Part shown: positions 10,880 through 20,577 of the stretch, one piece after another
Layout of the letters: every line of letters starts with the position of its first letter
Numbering within the stretch: the stretch's first letter is position 1
DNA from: Pseudoips prasinana
Lineage: Eukaryota; Arthropoda; Insecta; Lepidoptera; Nolidae
Assembly: GCA_951640165.1 (NCBI GenBank)
Contig: OX621266.1
Span: 3,224,001 to 3,288,000 of the forward strand
DNA length: 64,000 nucleotides
Direction: 5' to 3'
Made by a program: the position numbers and the translations under genes
The notes under the pieces: model-generated
Database searches by the model: none
Seen by the model: the letters and a program-made list of their open reading frames with translations, nothing else
Told to the model about the DNA's origin: nothing

Positions 10880-11417
10880 TTATTAGTCAAAGACGCGTTT
10901 ACAGAACACACTTATCGGTAAGCGGGGTGGTTTATGCAATACGCGGAAGCGGCATTCGGAACTAGCGCCGCCCACGCATAGACTGCGGTCAGCGCGGGGG
11001 TGGGTCCTGTCGGTGCATCGGAACAACACAAAGGAAAGGGCGAGGGGGAGGGCGGGGTTTACGCACGAGCGTAAACCCCGCGCGGCGCGTGTTTAGCCAC
11101 GTGATCACTTTAAGTAGGTACTGTTTACAAGTTCACTTCTTGCGCACTCAGTGTTCATGATTAATGTATTTTATTGGACAATTACGTCAAAAATTTAGGT
11201 TATAGGTTTTTTTAATATTTGGGACGAGAATCGAATACTGAACACCCTCCCTCAATATGTCCCTCGTCTAACCTAACATACTGTATATATATATAATATC
11301 AAGGAAAACATTTATATATGGATAATATTTATAATTAACCTTATTTAATAACACAGAAGCCTTAATTTGTCATAAGTAACTTCTTGGATTCACCAATGTT
11401 GTAATATCTTCAGAAAG
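10880..11417. other. GC-rich upstream region with hairpin, then AT-rich
   Basis: From about 10915 to 11110 the sequence is GC- and CpG-rich, unlike its surroundings. It contains a perfect 13-bp inverted repeat (11052-11064 and 11069-11081, GCGGGGTTTACGC) with a 4-base loop. It may be the 5' untranslated region and promoter of the DD41D element. Past 11200 nothing is recognised. Confidence 0.5.
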
Positions 11418-12457
11418 CTTTTTTTTTTTTTTTTTTTTTTTTTTTATTTATTATTATTATACAATTACAGATAATTCTTAAAGCTAATACATAGGCCCAC
11501 AAAACTGTTTTAAACAGTTTGTCTGTGGACTCAGATGAGTCTCCTTGTAGTATCTATATTTATGTAAAATGCATGTTATATATTATCTAATAAATATTTC
11601 TTTAATAGTAGTTTAAATTTATTTCTATTTGGCTCTTGTCTAATTTCCACGGGCAAACTATTTAGTACATATGGTATTTGTTTTCTTAGTGTCCTATCTC
11701 CATAATAATAACTGACTCGAGGAACATCGTACTTACTAGTAGTAATCGACCTAGTGCCGTGATTGTGCGATACGGGTGCTAGGTTAAGCTCCTGATTGCC
11801 ATGTTGATTTGTCATTAGTAAATATTTATGTTTTAAAGTTACCGGCAGAATATTGCATATTTTGAATAACTTTTTATAATTATCACTACAACTGATTTTA
11901 GTTTTATTGTTGACTAATAATTTTAAGAATCTTATTTGAATTGTTTCTATTTTTTCTAGATAGGATTTAAAAGTCAATCCATAGCAATCAAGAGCGTAAG
12001 ATATTATAGATTCTATAAGTGACGTATATAAACACTTTAGTGTAATACTTGGCACTTTGAAACTTAGGTGATAGAACTTACTCAGTAATATTCTTAGTTT
12101 TTGACAAATATAATCTACGTGAAGTGTCCATGAGAAATTTTCATCGATCTTCATTCCAAGGTAAGTGACACAATTTACTTTTTCTATAGGTTTACAGTGA
12201 CAGTTTTTAAGATCATTATGGTAACATGAGAAATTATGACTAATAATTGGAGGCGGTATTCCGGTAGGTCGCAAATAAGGTGAATGTATAATTATAAGTT
12301 TAGTTTTATCTGAATTAAGTACAATGCCATTATCATGTGACCATTTTGCTATTGCATCTACATCTTGCTGCACCAAGCGACAAGACTCAGTGAGGTCTGT
12401 GCACGCACAAAGAGTGCACAGGTCATCCGCGAACATGTGCTTATTCAATATAAGCAA
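11418..12457 (-). mobile_element. 5'-truncated non-LTR retrotransposon (RT C-terminal half)
   Basis: A poly(T) run at about 11419-11445 is the tail of a minus-strand LINE. The open frame at 11576-12457 starts at the FADDL active-site block of reverse transcriptase, followed by LNSDKTKLIII and VTYLGMKIDENFSW (RT motifs after the palm), and ends in a LINE-type C-terminus (SLPVEIRQEPNRNKFK). The endonuclease and the first half of RT are missing, as expected from incomplete reverse transcription. The retained part has no stop, so the copy is not very old. The clade is probably Jockey/CR1 group. Confidence 0.8.
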
Positions 12458-12459
12458 GT

Positions 12460-14333
12460 TAATTTGAAAATGGTTCTAATCGCAACCACTGGTTTCACTG
12501 TTAACAAAGTCAACCCATAATAATACTTCATCATTGTATTATTATTATTTGAGTCATCTGCTCAAGGAACTTCGCATTCCTGTCAAGGTTCAACAATTCT
12601 TGAACTTCAACATCAATTGTATAAGTAATACTATCTTGTATCACTTGTGAAGATTTAGTTCTTTGTATTCATTACCCAAGTAATGACCGCTAGATATGAA
12701 AGCATTCAATATCAGTAAGAAAATCTGCATATGATTCTAATTGGAACCACTTATAAGACTATTAACTGAGTCAATATTAGTATAATCAATACTTTGAAGG
12801 TGTGTTATTAAATCATTTGTGATTCTTGTCAAAAATCAATGATCTCTTGATCTTCAACATGGTAGGTAGAGATGTTTCATAATAACATCATTGGAACTTT
12901 TGTAAGGTTCTACTAAATCTTCCATAGAAACTTAAAAGACTGCTTTGCGGCCGGTCTTAAGTACCAAAACCAACATTATGAAACTTAATATTTCCGGTTA
13001 ATCCTAAACACAGCACGTCATGTTTGCTGTTGTAGAATAGCCTCTACTATCTTCCATAGAGAACTAAATAAGACTGTCAGTGACCGGTCTTAAACAAACA
13101 AGACATCAGTTTTCTCTTCCACTGATAGTAGGTTCATGTATTCAAGACTAACCCTATAATTTAACATCAGGCTTTAACATCAGGTAAATAGTTAACTGCT
13201 ATTAACCCAGTTAATAATTCAGGAACTTTTAATTAAAGTTATTATATTAATTACTATCTAACATTGATAGCTTTCATTCAATAATAGATATAATTCTGGT
13301 TCTTTCGTCTAGTTAGTTTAAACATAGAATTAGTTTTTAAAGTATTTGTCTTATAAATACATGAGTAATACAACTTTTGGGAGCATCCCAACATAATCGT
13401 GTATGAAAATAGAATCGTTCTAGCATCTAGACTCAACTAAAATTACCGAGCATTCGTGATAATGTAAGTAATACTTTAAATAAAAGTAACCAAGCTTCAC
13501 CTGTGTTCAAAGCTTACCAACACGAGATGACGCTTCCTTCATTATCTCTCCTTTAAAACAAATGATAAAACCAATATTCAGCAGATCCTCCACTCTAATT
13601 ACACCAGAAACGACGCTCGCTTCTAAATCTTCTATAGGGCTCCTGAAACCACACTCAAAACTTCTAAAAACCTTTTTCATTTGTTAAAGTCTGGTGCCAA
13701 GCGCCGCCATCCTCTTGACAGTCCTCCATATTCCCAAAATGCGTCGTCAATTATGCCACATCCGGTCAGTCTCATTAATTAAATAAATGTAATCTGCATA
13801 ATCACATAAAAATAAATAGTTAATCTTCTATCAAAACGACAGTTAGTATTATATTACACATATAAATTTATTAATACATTATCCATTATTGTATATGAAT
13901 AATAAGTAGCTGTTTTGTGAAACAATCATTTTTCCCGGTAATCCTATAACTGTTCCCATTGGTCGATTTCAAGATTAGAGAAGGGACTAATCTTTATAGT
14001 AACTAGTGATGTCCTTATATGTAAATTATTACGATAATTGAACTAATGTTAAGCGTGCTCCACACATATTTGCATCGATTAGTCCAAATTTGATAATCAG
14101 GCATAATACGAATTAAAATACTATAAATCAGTTGTTATATTTTGTTTCATTTAAAAGATATTTTGCAACACGCCAGCTAAATTATAGTACGATTAGCTGG
14201 ACGAAGGATATGTGAATAATCTCAACGTGACGAACCAGTATGGTTAGTTACAATGGTAAGCAATGATTTTCTGATATTGTATCTAGTTCCGAAAACTTTG
14301 ACAATGAGATATCAGAGTTTACTCTAGTTTTAA
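12460..14333. other. AT-rich region with diverged internal repeats
   Basis: No gene is recognised. Diverged repeats are visible: ATGGTTCTAATCGCAACCAC near 12470 against ATGATTCTAATTGGAACCAC near 12730, and CTTCCATAGA with a later GGCCGGTCTTAA or GACCGGTCTTAA near 12917 and 13048. The last ~150 bases (14180-14333, minus) appear to continue the BEL/Pao pol frame interrupted by the LINE at 14342-15248, before it decays. Confidence 0.45.
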
Positions 14334-14341
14334 TGAAATTA

Positions 14342-15248
14342 GAATAGAATACTCTTTATTGTACACCATAAGAATACATATTTTATAGGATATTACATAA
14401 ACAAGTTGTACAAAGGGCGGTCTTATCGCATAAAGCGATCTCTTCCAGACAACCTTAGGATGGATAGGAGCTGAGCAATAACTAATAGCAGTAGGTGTGC
14501 AACAAGACATACACCAAAATTGTGGTATATCCATAAAAAAAAAAGATATTTAATAAATTTACTGTTAAAAATATGGAAATGTAAAATAAACATAATTAAA
14601 TAACTAAATAAGAAAAATACTTTATTTAACGTAGGTTCCATAAATTATACAGACAAATAGTGTTCTCTGACCAACTTTTTAAAAGCTGATATTGTCTGGG
14701 CACGTTTAATTTCGATAGGCAAGGCATTCCATAGTCGAACTGCCTGCACACTAAATGATTTTCCCATAAAAATGGATTTGTGCTCTGGGATATGTAGTTT
14801 TAAATTTTCTGATGATCTTAAGGATCGCAAATGTGTGTCACAAAGGAACTCGAAGCGTTCTTTAAGATATGTAGGAGTAGCAGGGTTAAAGAGAATGTTA
14901 TAAAGCAAAGAAAGAATATGAGCATTCCGCCGAAGGCGAATTGGCAACCACTTGAACTTAGTACGAAATGAGGATACATGATCATATTTGCGAAGACCAA
15001 ATATGAATCTTATACAAAAGTTTTGAAGTCGCTCAAGCTCATCGAGTTGCTCTTCAGTAAGATTAAGATAGCTGACATCAGCGTAGTCGAGGATTGGTAG
15101 GAGAAGCGATTGAGCAAGCGCAATTTAAGTGGAAATAGGGAGAAAGTTGCGTAGATGCCTAAGTGAGCCTGCTGATGCAAATAACCTTCGGCTAACCGTC
15201 TTCAGTTGTGGGCCCCAGCACAAAGTACTATCTATTACTTGATATTAT
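14342..15248 (-). mobile_element. 5'-truncated CR1-like LINE inserted in BEL/Pao
   Basis: The minus strand encodes the last ~190 residues of an RT closely related to the LINE at 46014-48977 (LRRNAHILSLLYNILF; RLWNALPIEIKRAQT). One TAA stop lies near 15124 and the frame is otherwise kept. Its 3' UTR shares the block GGAAGAGATC...GATAAG..CCGCC with that element and ends in ACAATAAAGAGTATTCTATTC, a short-repeat tail. TGAAATTA flanks it on both sides (14334-14341, 15249-15256) as a target duplication. The frame of the surrounding BEL element resumes beyond it. Confidence 0.85.
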
Positions 15249-17049
15249 TGAAATTACAATGATGTGAATGGGATGATTGTGAATGAAGAGCCATTGAGCC
15301 TGACACCAACCAGCCTAATTTGCTCTCACATAATTTTGGTAAAGCTTTACCTAACTTAATATGATTAGATAGTAAGATATTCCAAAAAATGTCTATAACA
15401 GAAGGGACATTAAATGTAGGGTCGGCTAATTGCAAGCCTGTAGGTATTGACATGTTATGTAAATTAATATAATGTGACGGCAAACGTTTCGTTACCTCTG
15501 GTAATATTAGGCAGTCTATATTGACTGAATATTCGTTATAGAGTGATTGGATCGTGAGATTACAAGACTGTGCACTTTTACTGGTCTGATTGTTAATGCC
15601 GGTTATTGTGGACCCAGTACCGTTACGAGACAAACACAGCTTAGAACAAAGATTCTCGGTTATAAAATTGGCTGTACTACCGTTATCCAGCAGGACTCGT
15701 GCGCGGCAGCCCTCGCCCTTTTCGTTCACCACCTTCACCAGTGCTGTGGACAGTAAAACAAAAGGAGAAGTAGTATGCTGTAAGGAGGGTTCAATAGTAG
15801 TTGCCGAGAGTGCAACACTGTCGTGAATTTTTGGCATTGGATCTGGCACCGCTGGCCGTTCTTTCTCAAAGTGTAATAAAGTATTATGTCTAGCAGTGCA
15901 ATATTTACAATGTGACAGTCTACAACTTTTTTCAAAATGTCCCAACCGCAAGCAATTCATACACACTTCAAGTTTTTTGGCTCTCAAAATACGTGATTCA
16001 ACGCTCAATCTTCTAAATTCATCACAATAATGAAGTAAATGTTGACCAGAACACAAGGGGCATTTAGTATGATATGCATTATAGTTACTTGAATTATTTT
16101 GGGATGTAATTATGAAACTTTTTGGTTTATTAACTTTAATTTGTTTTTATGTTTCGAGTAAATCAGCTCTGTTATTTACAAATGTAAAAAATTGTGTAAG
16201 ACTGGGTGGATTGGATAAGGTATTTCGGTGCTCCTCCCAATGTCTACTAGTGACCGAGTCTAATTTGATAGACATCATATATATGATAAGCGTACCCCAA
16301 TGCTCGGTCGGCTCATTCAATGTTTTAAGCGCTCGGATGTTTTTATTTACCACATCAATCAGATGTCGCAAACACAGACTTGATTCATAAGCAACGGCGT
16401 CGACGTTAAATAACGCTTGCACATGGCTATTAACTAGAAGACGGCTGTTATCGTACCTCTGGCGTAGCATATCCCAAGCCAACTCGTACTGATCACCTTT
16501 AAAGTCAATATTTTTTATAATTTCGGATGCTGCGCCTTTCAATGATGCGCGAAGGTAATGGAACTTATTAATATTGTCAATAGAACCATTATCATGAATT
16601 AATGATCTATAAGTGTCTCTAAACTCGAGCCAGCCTTGATAGTTTCCATCGAAGTGCGGTAAATTAATTTTTGGTAAACGAACAAAATTGTTCTTAGTCT
16701 CACCTGACATACTTGCTTCGGAACCGGTTACAAACCCGATGGTATCTTTTTGTTTGCCTTCCTGAGAGGACAGCATACTACGCGCCACCGCATCCAGAGC
16801 GAAGTACTGATCCTCGAACTGGCCTCTGAACTGATACGCCTCGTCCGGGTCATCCATTGATGCCTCAATTTCCGTCTACAAATTGTCAAAATCCGAGTAC
16901 AAGGCATTGAATTTACTAAAGCGACTATCTAGCTCAATTTTCTGTAAGTCAGAAAGCTTATCACAACTTTTAAGGATTTCTAAATATTGACTAAATGTAG
17001 TAAGCTTAGTTTTCATTGAGCTGCGTACTTTAAGCCTTTTATCGCTCAT
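15235..17049 (-). pseudogene. BEL/Pao gag and protease region, two nonsense codons
   Basis: One minus-strand frame runs from an ATG at 17049 down to 15235. It holds a DUF1759-type gag core (LPHFDGNYQGWLEFRDTY; LKGAASEIIKNI; AWDMLRQRYDN), zinc-knuckle Cys/His motifs (CMNCLRLGHFEKSC) and a DUF1758 aspartyl protease with LLDNGSTANF. Two in-frame stops break it: TAG at 16876-16878 and TAA at 16147-16149. Reading frame and domain order are otherwise intact, so inactivation is recent or one stop could be read through. At 15248 a CR1-like LINE interrupts it. The reverse transcriptase expected next is not recognisable nearby. Confidence 0.88.
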
Positions 17050-17966
17050 TTTTGTAAGGAAACTGTTAACAGATTAAAAGAATAATAAAAGTAGTGAATA
17101 GCGTTGAGACAGCAATACGATGCTTGGTTCTCAAAATGAATGTTTAAACTACGAATATAAAAGACCTTGATGGATTGGTTTGATGAGAAATGCGAAAAGA
17201 CAAGTAGGTAGGTATACCTAACTGCCAGTTATTGTATGACCTTCAAGGTCATTCACTTGGCTACTATTGATTGCAGTAATTTTATGATACGTGCATAGCA
17301 AAGCGATCTTACTCAATTTTGCATACGAAAGAGAAAGAAAAATAACCTACGTGGTGATTACTTATAGAAGTAAGTTCGTAGTTAAATATCGGGAAGAAAG
17401 AGGAAGGATAAAACTGGAACGACTCACAGAATACCGAATCCTTGTCCACAATATTGAAATACGACTTCTTGTTTCCAACCGAAGACGGCGTTGCGCAATG
17501 ACACTTTGGGGTCAAAGTCCGTACACGTTCTTCAACGCTTCTTTGAGTGCGGCGATATACTTGATTTTCCTTTTACTTCACTAGATTTTTCGTCGAAGGA
17601 CCATTGGTTGCGTTGGAGATGAATTAAACAGTTTGGACTATATATAACAAGTATATTAACTACTCCAGAAAACGTTATACAAAGAAAAAATAAGAGGTAT
17701 GGTGACCGAGAGTATCTGCGATTGCCGGTGGTGTGGAACGAAGTGAAGTGCGGTCTCGTCCGTGCTCGGTAGCCGCCGACCGCAATGAATGTAGGCACAC
17801 GATGACACGACGGGAGCCGATGTGGCCCGAACATTTTCTTAACAGAATAATCCCTAAATCTTTTTCTGATCTAACCCAGGATTTGAACCCGAAAACGTGG
17901 CGAAGCAGTAAAAAAACCTCAAGGTTGTACATCAAAGTCTGTGAGCAGCACACAGTAGCACACTAA
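17050..17966. other. Presumed BEL leader, then unassigned sequence
   Basis: Upstream of the gag ATG on the minus strand should lie leader, primer-binding site and 5' LTR, but I could not identify a PBS or LTR boundary. Open frames around 17291-17953 on both strands show no motif. Confidence 0.35.
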
Positions 17967-18900
17967 GGCTGAGATCTATAGAGCGTACTTAGACTTTACT
18001 CAAACTTTACTTACGTAAAACTTTGCTAAGTGTATGCTAAGCTTATACTTTGATTTGGTATTTATAGACTTTTTGACGTTAAGATTATGCTTAGCATAAG
18101 CTAAGACAGACAAAGTCAAAACACCAATTATAATTTCGTTACATGCATTAACTTCTTAATTACTCTTTGGAAAACATTTAAAAACAGACATAATTATAAA
18201 TAAAACATGGTGCGCATCGTTCCTCTGTGTATTATTATTATTATTGAACTATTTAGAAAATGACGAGTGAGACATAAAAATAGATTTATTAATGATCAAC
18301 AATCGACATTAATTTTTATTATGAGAAACGGAACATTGTTGTATCAGCTGTGAACGGCAATGTCAACTACTTTTTTTTTTAATTGTTTTCGGCCCTGGTT
18401 TCTTCGGCCTTATGAGAATATCAAATACAGTATATCAGTGTTGCCAGATGACAGTTTAATTTATCTTCAAGCCGTATCTAAAATTCCCCGAAAATTTTGA
18501 TTTGATCACATAAATAAATAATAAATACAATGATAATGTTTAATTATTTTATCTTTCTGTATTTTAGAAATATTTATCAATATATCTGTAGTATTAGTTT
18601 GAATACAAATTCCGTGATTTCCAATTTCTCTGGAAATCCTATACAATGTGGCATCACTGTCTCGGATAATACGGAAAAATTAAAAAGTCATGTAAGTTAT
18701 GATGGTGAAGTATATTTTTGACTACTTTATTTTTATTTGGCTTATAGTGTAAGTTTTTAGTAAGTCGTCGATTTTGTGGACTTAGCATTTGCTAAGCATG
18801 CACTCAGAGGGATTCGAAGATTGCTTTATAAATACCGACTTTGACTTAAGTCGAAAGTAAAGTCTGAGCAAAGTCTAAGTACGCTCTATAGATCTCAGCC
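17967..18900. mobile_element. PIF/Harbinger-like MITE
   Basis: The element is 934 bp with terminal inverted repeats starting GGCTGAGATCTATAGAGCG at 17967 and ending with the reverse complement at 18900. The inverted similarity continues for about 48 bases with few mismatches. TAA flanks both ends (17964-17966 and 18901-18903). A TWA target duplication and GG-starting TIRs fit PIF/Harbinger. There is no transposase, so it depends on an autonomous relative. Confidence 0.82.
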
Positions 18901-18903
18901 TAA

Positions 18904-19283
18904 GTGAGGCGCCAAAGTGATGGTGCGGAAGCGACTGTATACTGTGGATGATACCTCAAGGTCTGTGAGCAGCTTCACTTCAGTGATAGTGTTGAAGCCC
19001 ACTACGCCGCGACCGTCAAACTTTCCAACAAGCCCTCGGGCCTGTAAATGCGTTTACAACGACTCATTTAGACAACCGAACTGACAAAACACAGAGTATA
19101 AAATTAAAAAAATTGTTGTGCACTATTTGTAACCCATTACATATAAGCTCTCACTCTGACAAAGGTATGCTGGAAGAGAACTCATAGTTGCGTTAAGCTC
19201 GCCTGAGTACATGATATATCTAATATTTTATATAAATATGTATTCTGTGTGAAATAAAGAAGAATTAATAAATAAAATAATCT
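18904..19283. other. No gene recognised
   Basis: Unique-looking sequence between the MITE and a SINE. Nothing with coding character was seen. Confidence 0.4.
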
Positions 19284-19410
19284 TGACTGGCCTCTTCGTC
19301 TAGTGGTTAGTGACCCTGACTGCTAAGCCAGAGGTCGTGGGTTCGATACCCACGCAGGACAAATATTTGTGTGATAAGCTCGAATATTTCTCCTATGTTT
19401 GGGTGTAATT
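19284..19410 (+). mobile_element. tRNA-derived SINE head
   Basis: A tRNA-like 5' part with an A-box-like TCGTCTAGTGGTTAG, a B-box GGTTCGATACCC and a clover-leaf-compatible middle (CTGACTGCTAAGCCAG) is followed by AAATATTTGTGTGAT. The same tail follows the unrelated tRNA head in the SINE at 23740. The shared tail marks it as a SINE rather than a working tRNA gene. Confidence 0.7.
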
Positions 19411-19419
19411 TGTCTATAA

Positions 19420-19605
19420 CTAGCTGTGCCCCGCGGTTTTACCCGCGTTAAACTTTATAAAGCATAGCCTATGTGTTAATCCAGGGTATCAGCTACCTTC
19501 CATACCAAATTTGATTAAAATCGCTTCAGCTGTTTAGACGTCAAAAGTAACAAACATACACACTCTCACAGTCACAAACTTTCGCCTTTATAATATTAGT
19601 GTCAT
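19420..19605 (+). repeat. Dispersed lepidopteran-type repeat
   Basis: The segment from TAGCTGTGCCCCGCGG to TTTATAATATTAGTGT has the look of a very common lepidopteran interspersed repeat, probably a short SINE or LINE end. The family assignment is from general familiarity, not a search. The next ~390 bases hold nothing recognised. Confidence 0.5.
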
Positions 19606-19991
19606 ATGTACGTATTTAGAAATATATTTATCAGTTGTCTGGTTGCCATAGTACAGGCTCTGCCTAGTTTGGGATCAGTAGTTATTTTTTTAATATAAGA
19701 TGGCGACAAACGAACAACTTCACTTATATTCAACATACCTATTGTTACTTATTAAGTATTAGTGGCTACAAGCCAAAGGTAGATAATAATCACGAATATT
19801 GTGTAAGTAGGTAAAATATTTCGTGGTTATTATATATTTTTTCCAAATATCCCATGTTTAATCTAGGTCAGTATTAGGTTAGGTAACATTACCTATTCTC
19901 ATTAAAACATACGATTGTTGGTTTCCATTACAGAAAGCATTATAACTTCCTGATGTCTAGGTTCCTGATAGATAATATATGACAACGCCAT

Positions 19992-20058
19992 TACACAGTG
20001 TATATAGCTTTTATAATTCTAATATCAAAAACTCAAGGAAACGCATCCGCCAACACCC
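19992..20058 (+). repeat. Fragment of the ~528-bp repeat
   Basis: The segment from GTGTATATAGC to CATCCGCCAACACC matches part of the repeat unit seen at 54440-54490 and 39440-39500. It stops exactly where a poly(T)-headed element begins. Confidence 0.75.
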
Positions 20059-20577
20059 CTTTTTTTTTTTTTTTTTGATAAGGCAGGGGGAATGCTAATG
20101 CATGCCACCCGCAAAAAGTGTCTGCGGGTGGGTATGTCGGACTTGCACCGACTAAACCTTCCTGCCGTGGACTTCTCTTGGCGCCTGATGGGGGAGTCCC
20201 GGGAACGCGGGTATGCTGCTCCGGTACCCCCCTTTTGCGCCATGTCCCAGATGGTTGGGACACGTACCCTGGGAGGGCTCCTTTGGATTGCCCTCCCTTA
20301 TTGCCGACTTCTGCCAGTACGGCACAGCGACTGCGCCACAAACAGATCGCTGTCATCCCGGAGCCGCTTGTACGTGGCGACAGTAGAGGACACTTCTCAC
20401 ACTGCCGCCGCGGCCCCGAGGGGAGTTGGACTAACGGCTGCCGCCGCCACCCCGACGCCTCCTCCACCTACGAGCGGGATCGGCTCGTTCCCGATCCCGC
20501 TCGGCGGCCTCCTTCTGGAGCATGACTGCTTCGCAGAAGGAGACCACGGCGTAAATAACGTGGTAAATATTTATTAA
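20059..20577 (-). repeat. GC-rich retroelement-like repeat, copy 2
   Basis: A poly(T) run at 20060-20077 followed by a GC-rich segment containing the hairpin arms CACCCGCA and TGCGGGTG (about 20106-20130) marks the 3' end of a minus-strand retroelement. From 20142 on it equals 1203-1640. No convincing ORF. Confidence 0.5.

Larger units (their letters stand above)
9702..11199 (-). mobile_element. Probable DD41D IS630-Tc1-mariner element
   Basis: The intact transposase at 9804-10877 is bracketed by short imperfect inverted repeats: TATTTTTGGCGTATTT near 9705-9720 and, reverse complemented, AATTTTTGACGTAATT near 11181-11196. Each is next to a TA dinucleotide. That would make a ~1.5-kb element. 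The repeats are weak (about 13 of 16 with an indel), so the boundaries are tentative even though the transposase is clear. Confidence 0.45.

Noticed and set aside
17291..17966. Several 70-100-codon frames on both strands
   Set aside because: No motif and mutual overlap; typical chance frames.
19284..19360. Possible genuine tRNA gene
   Set aside because: The 3' flank shares the AAATATTTGTGTGAT tail with a SINE having a different tRNA-like head, so it is a SINE.
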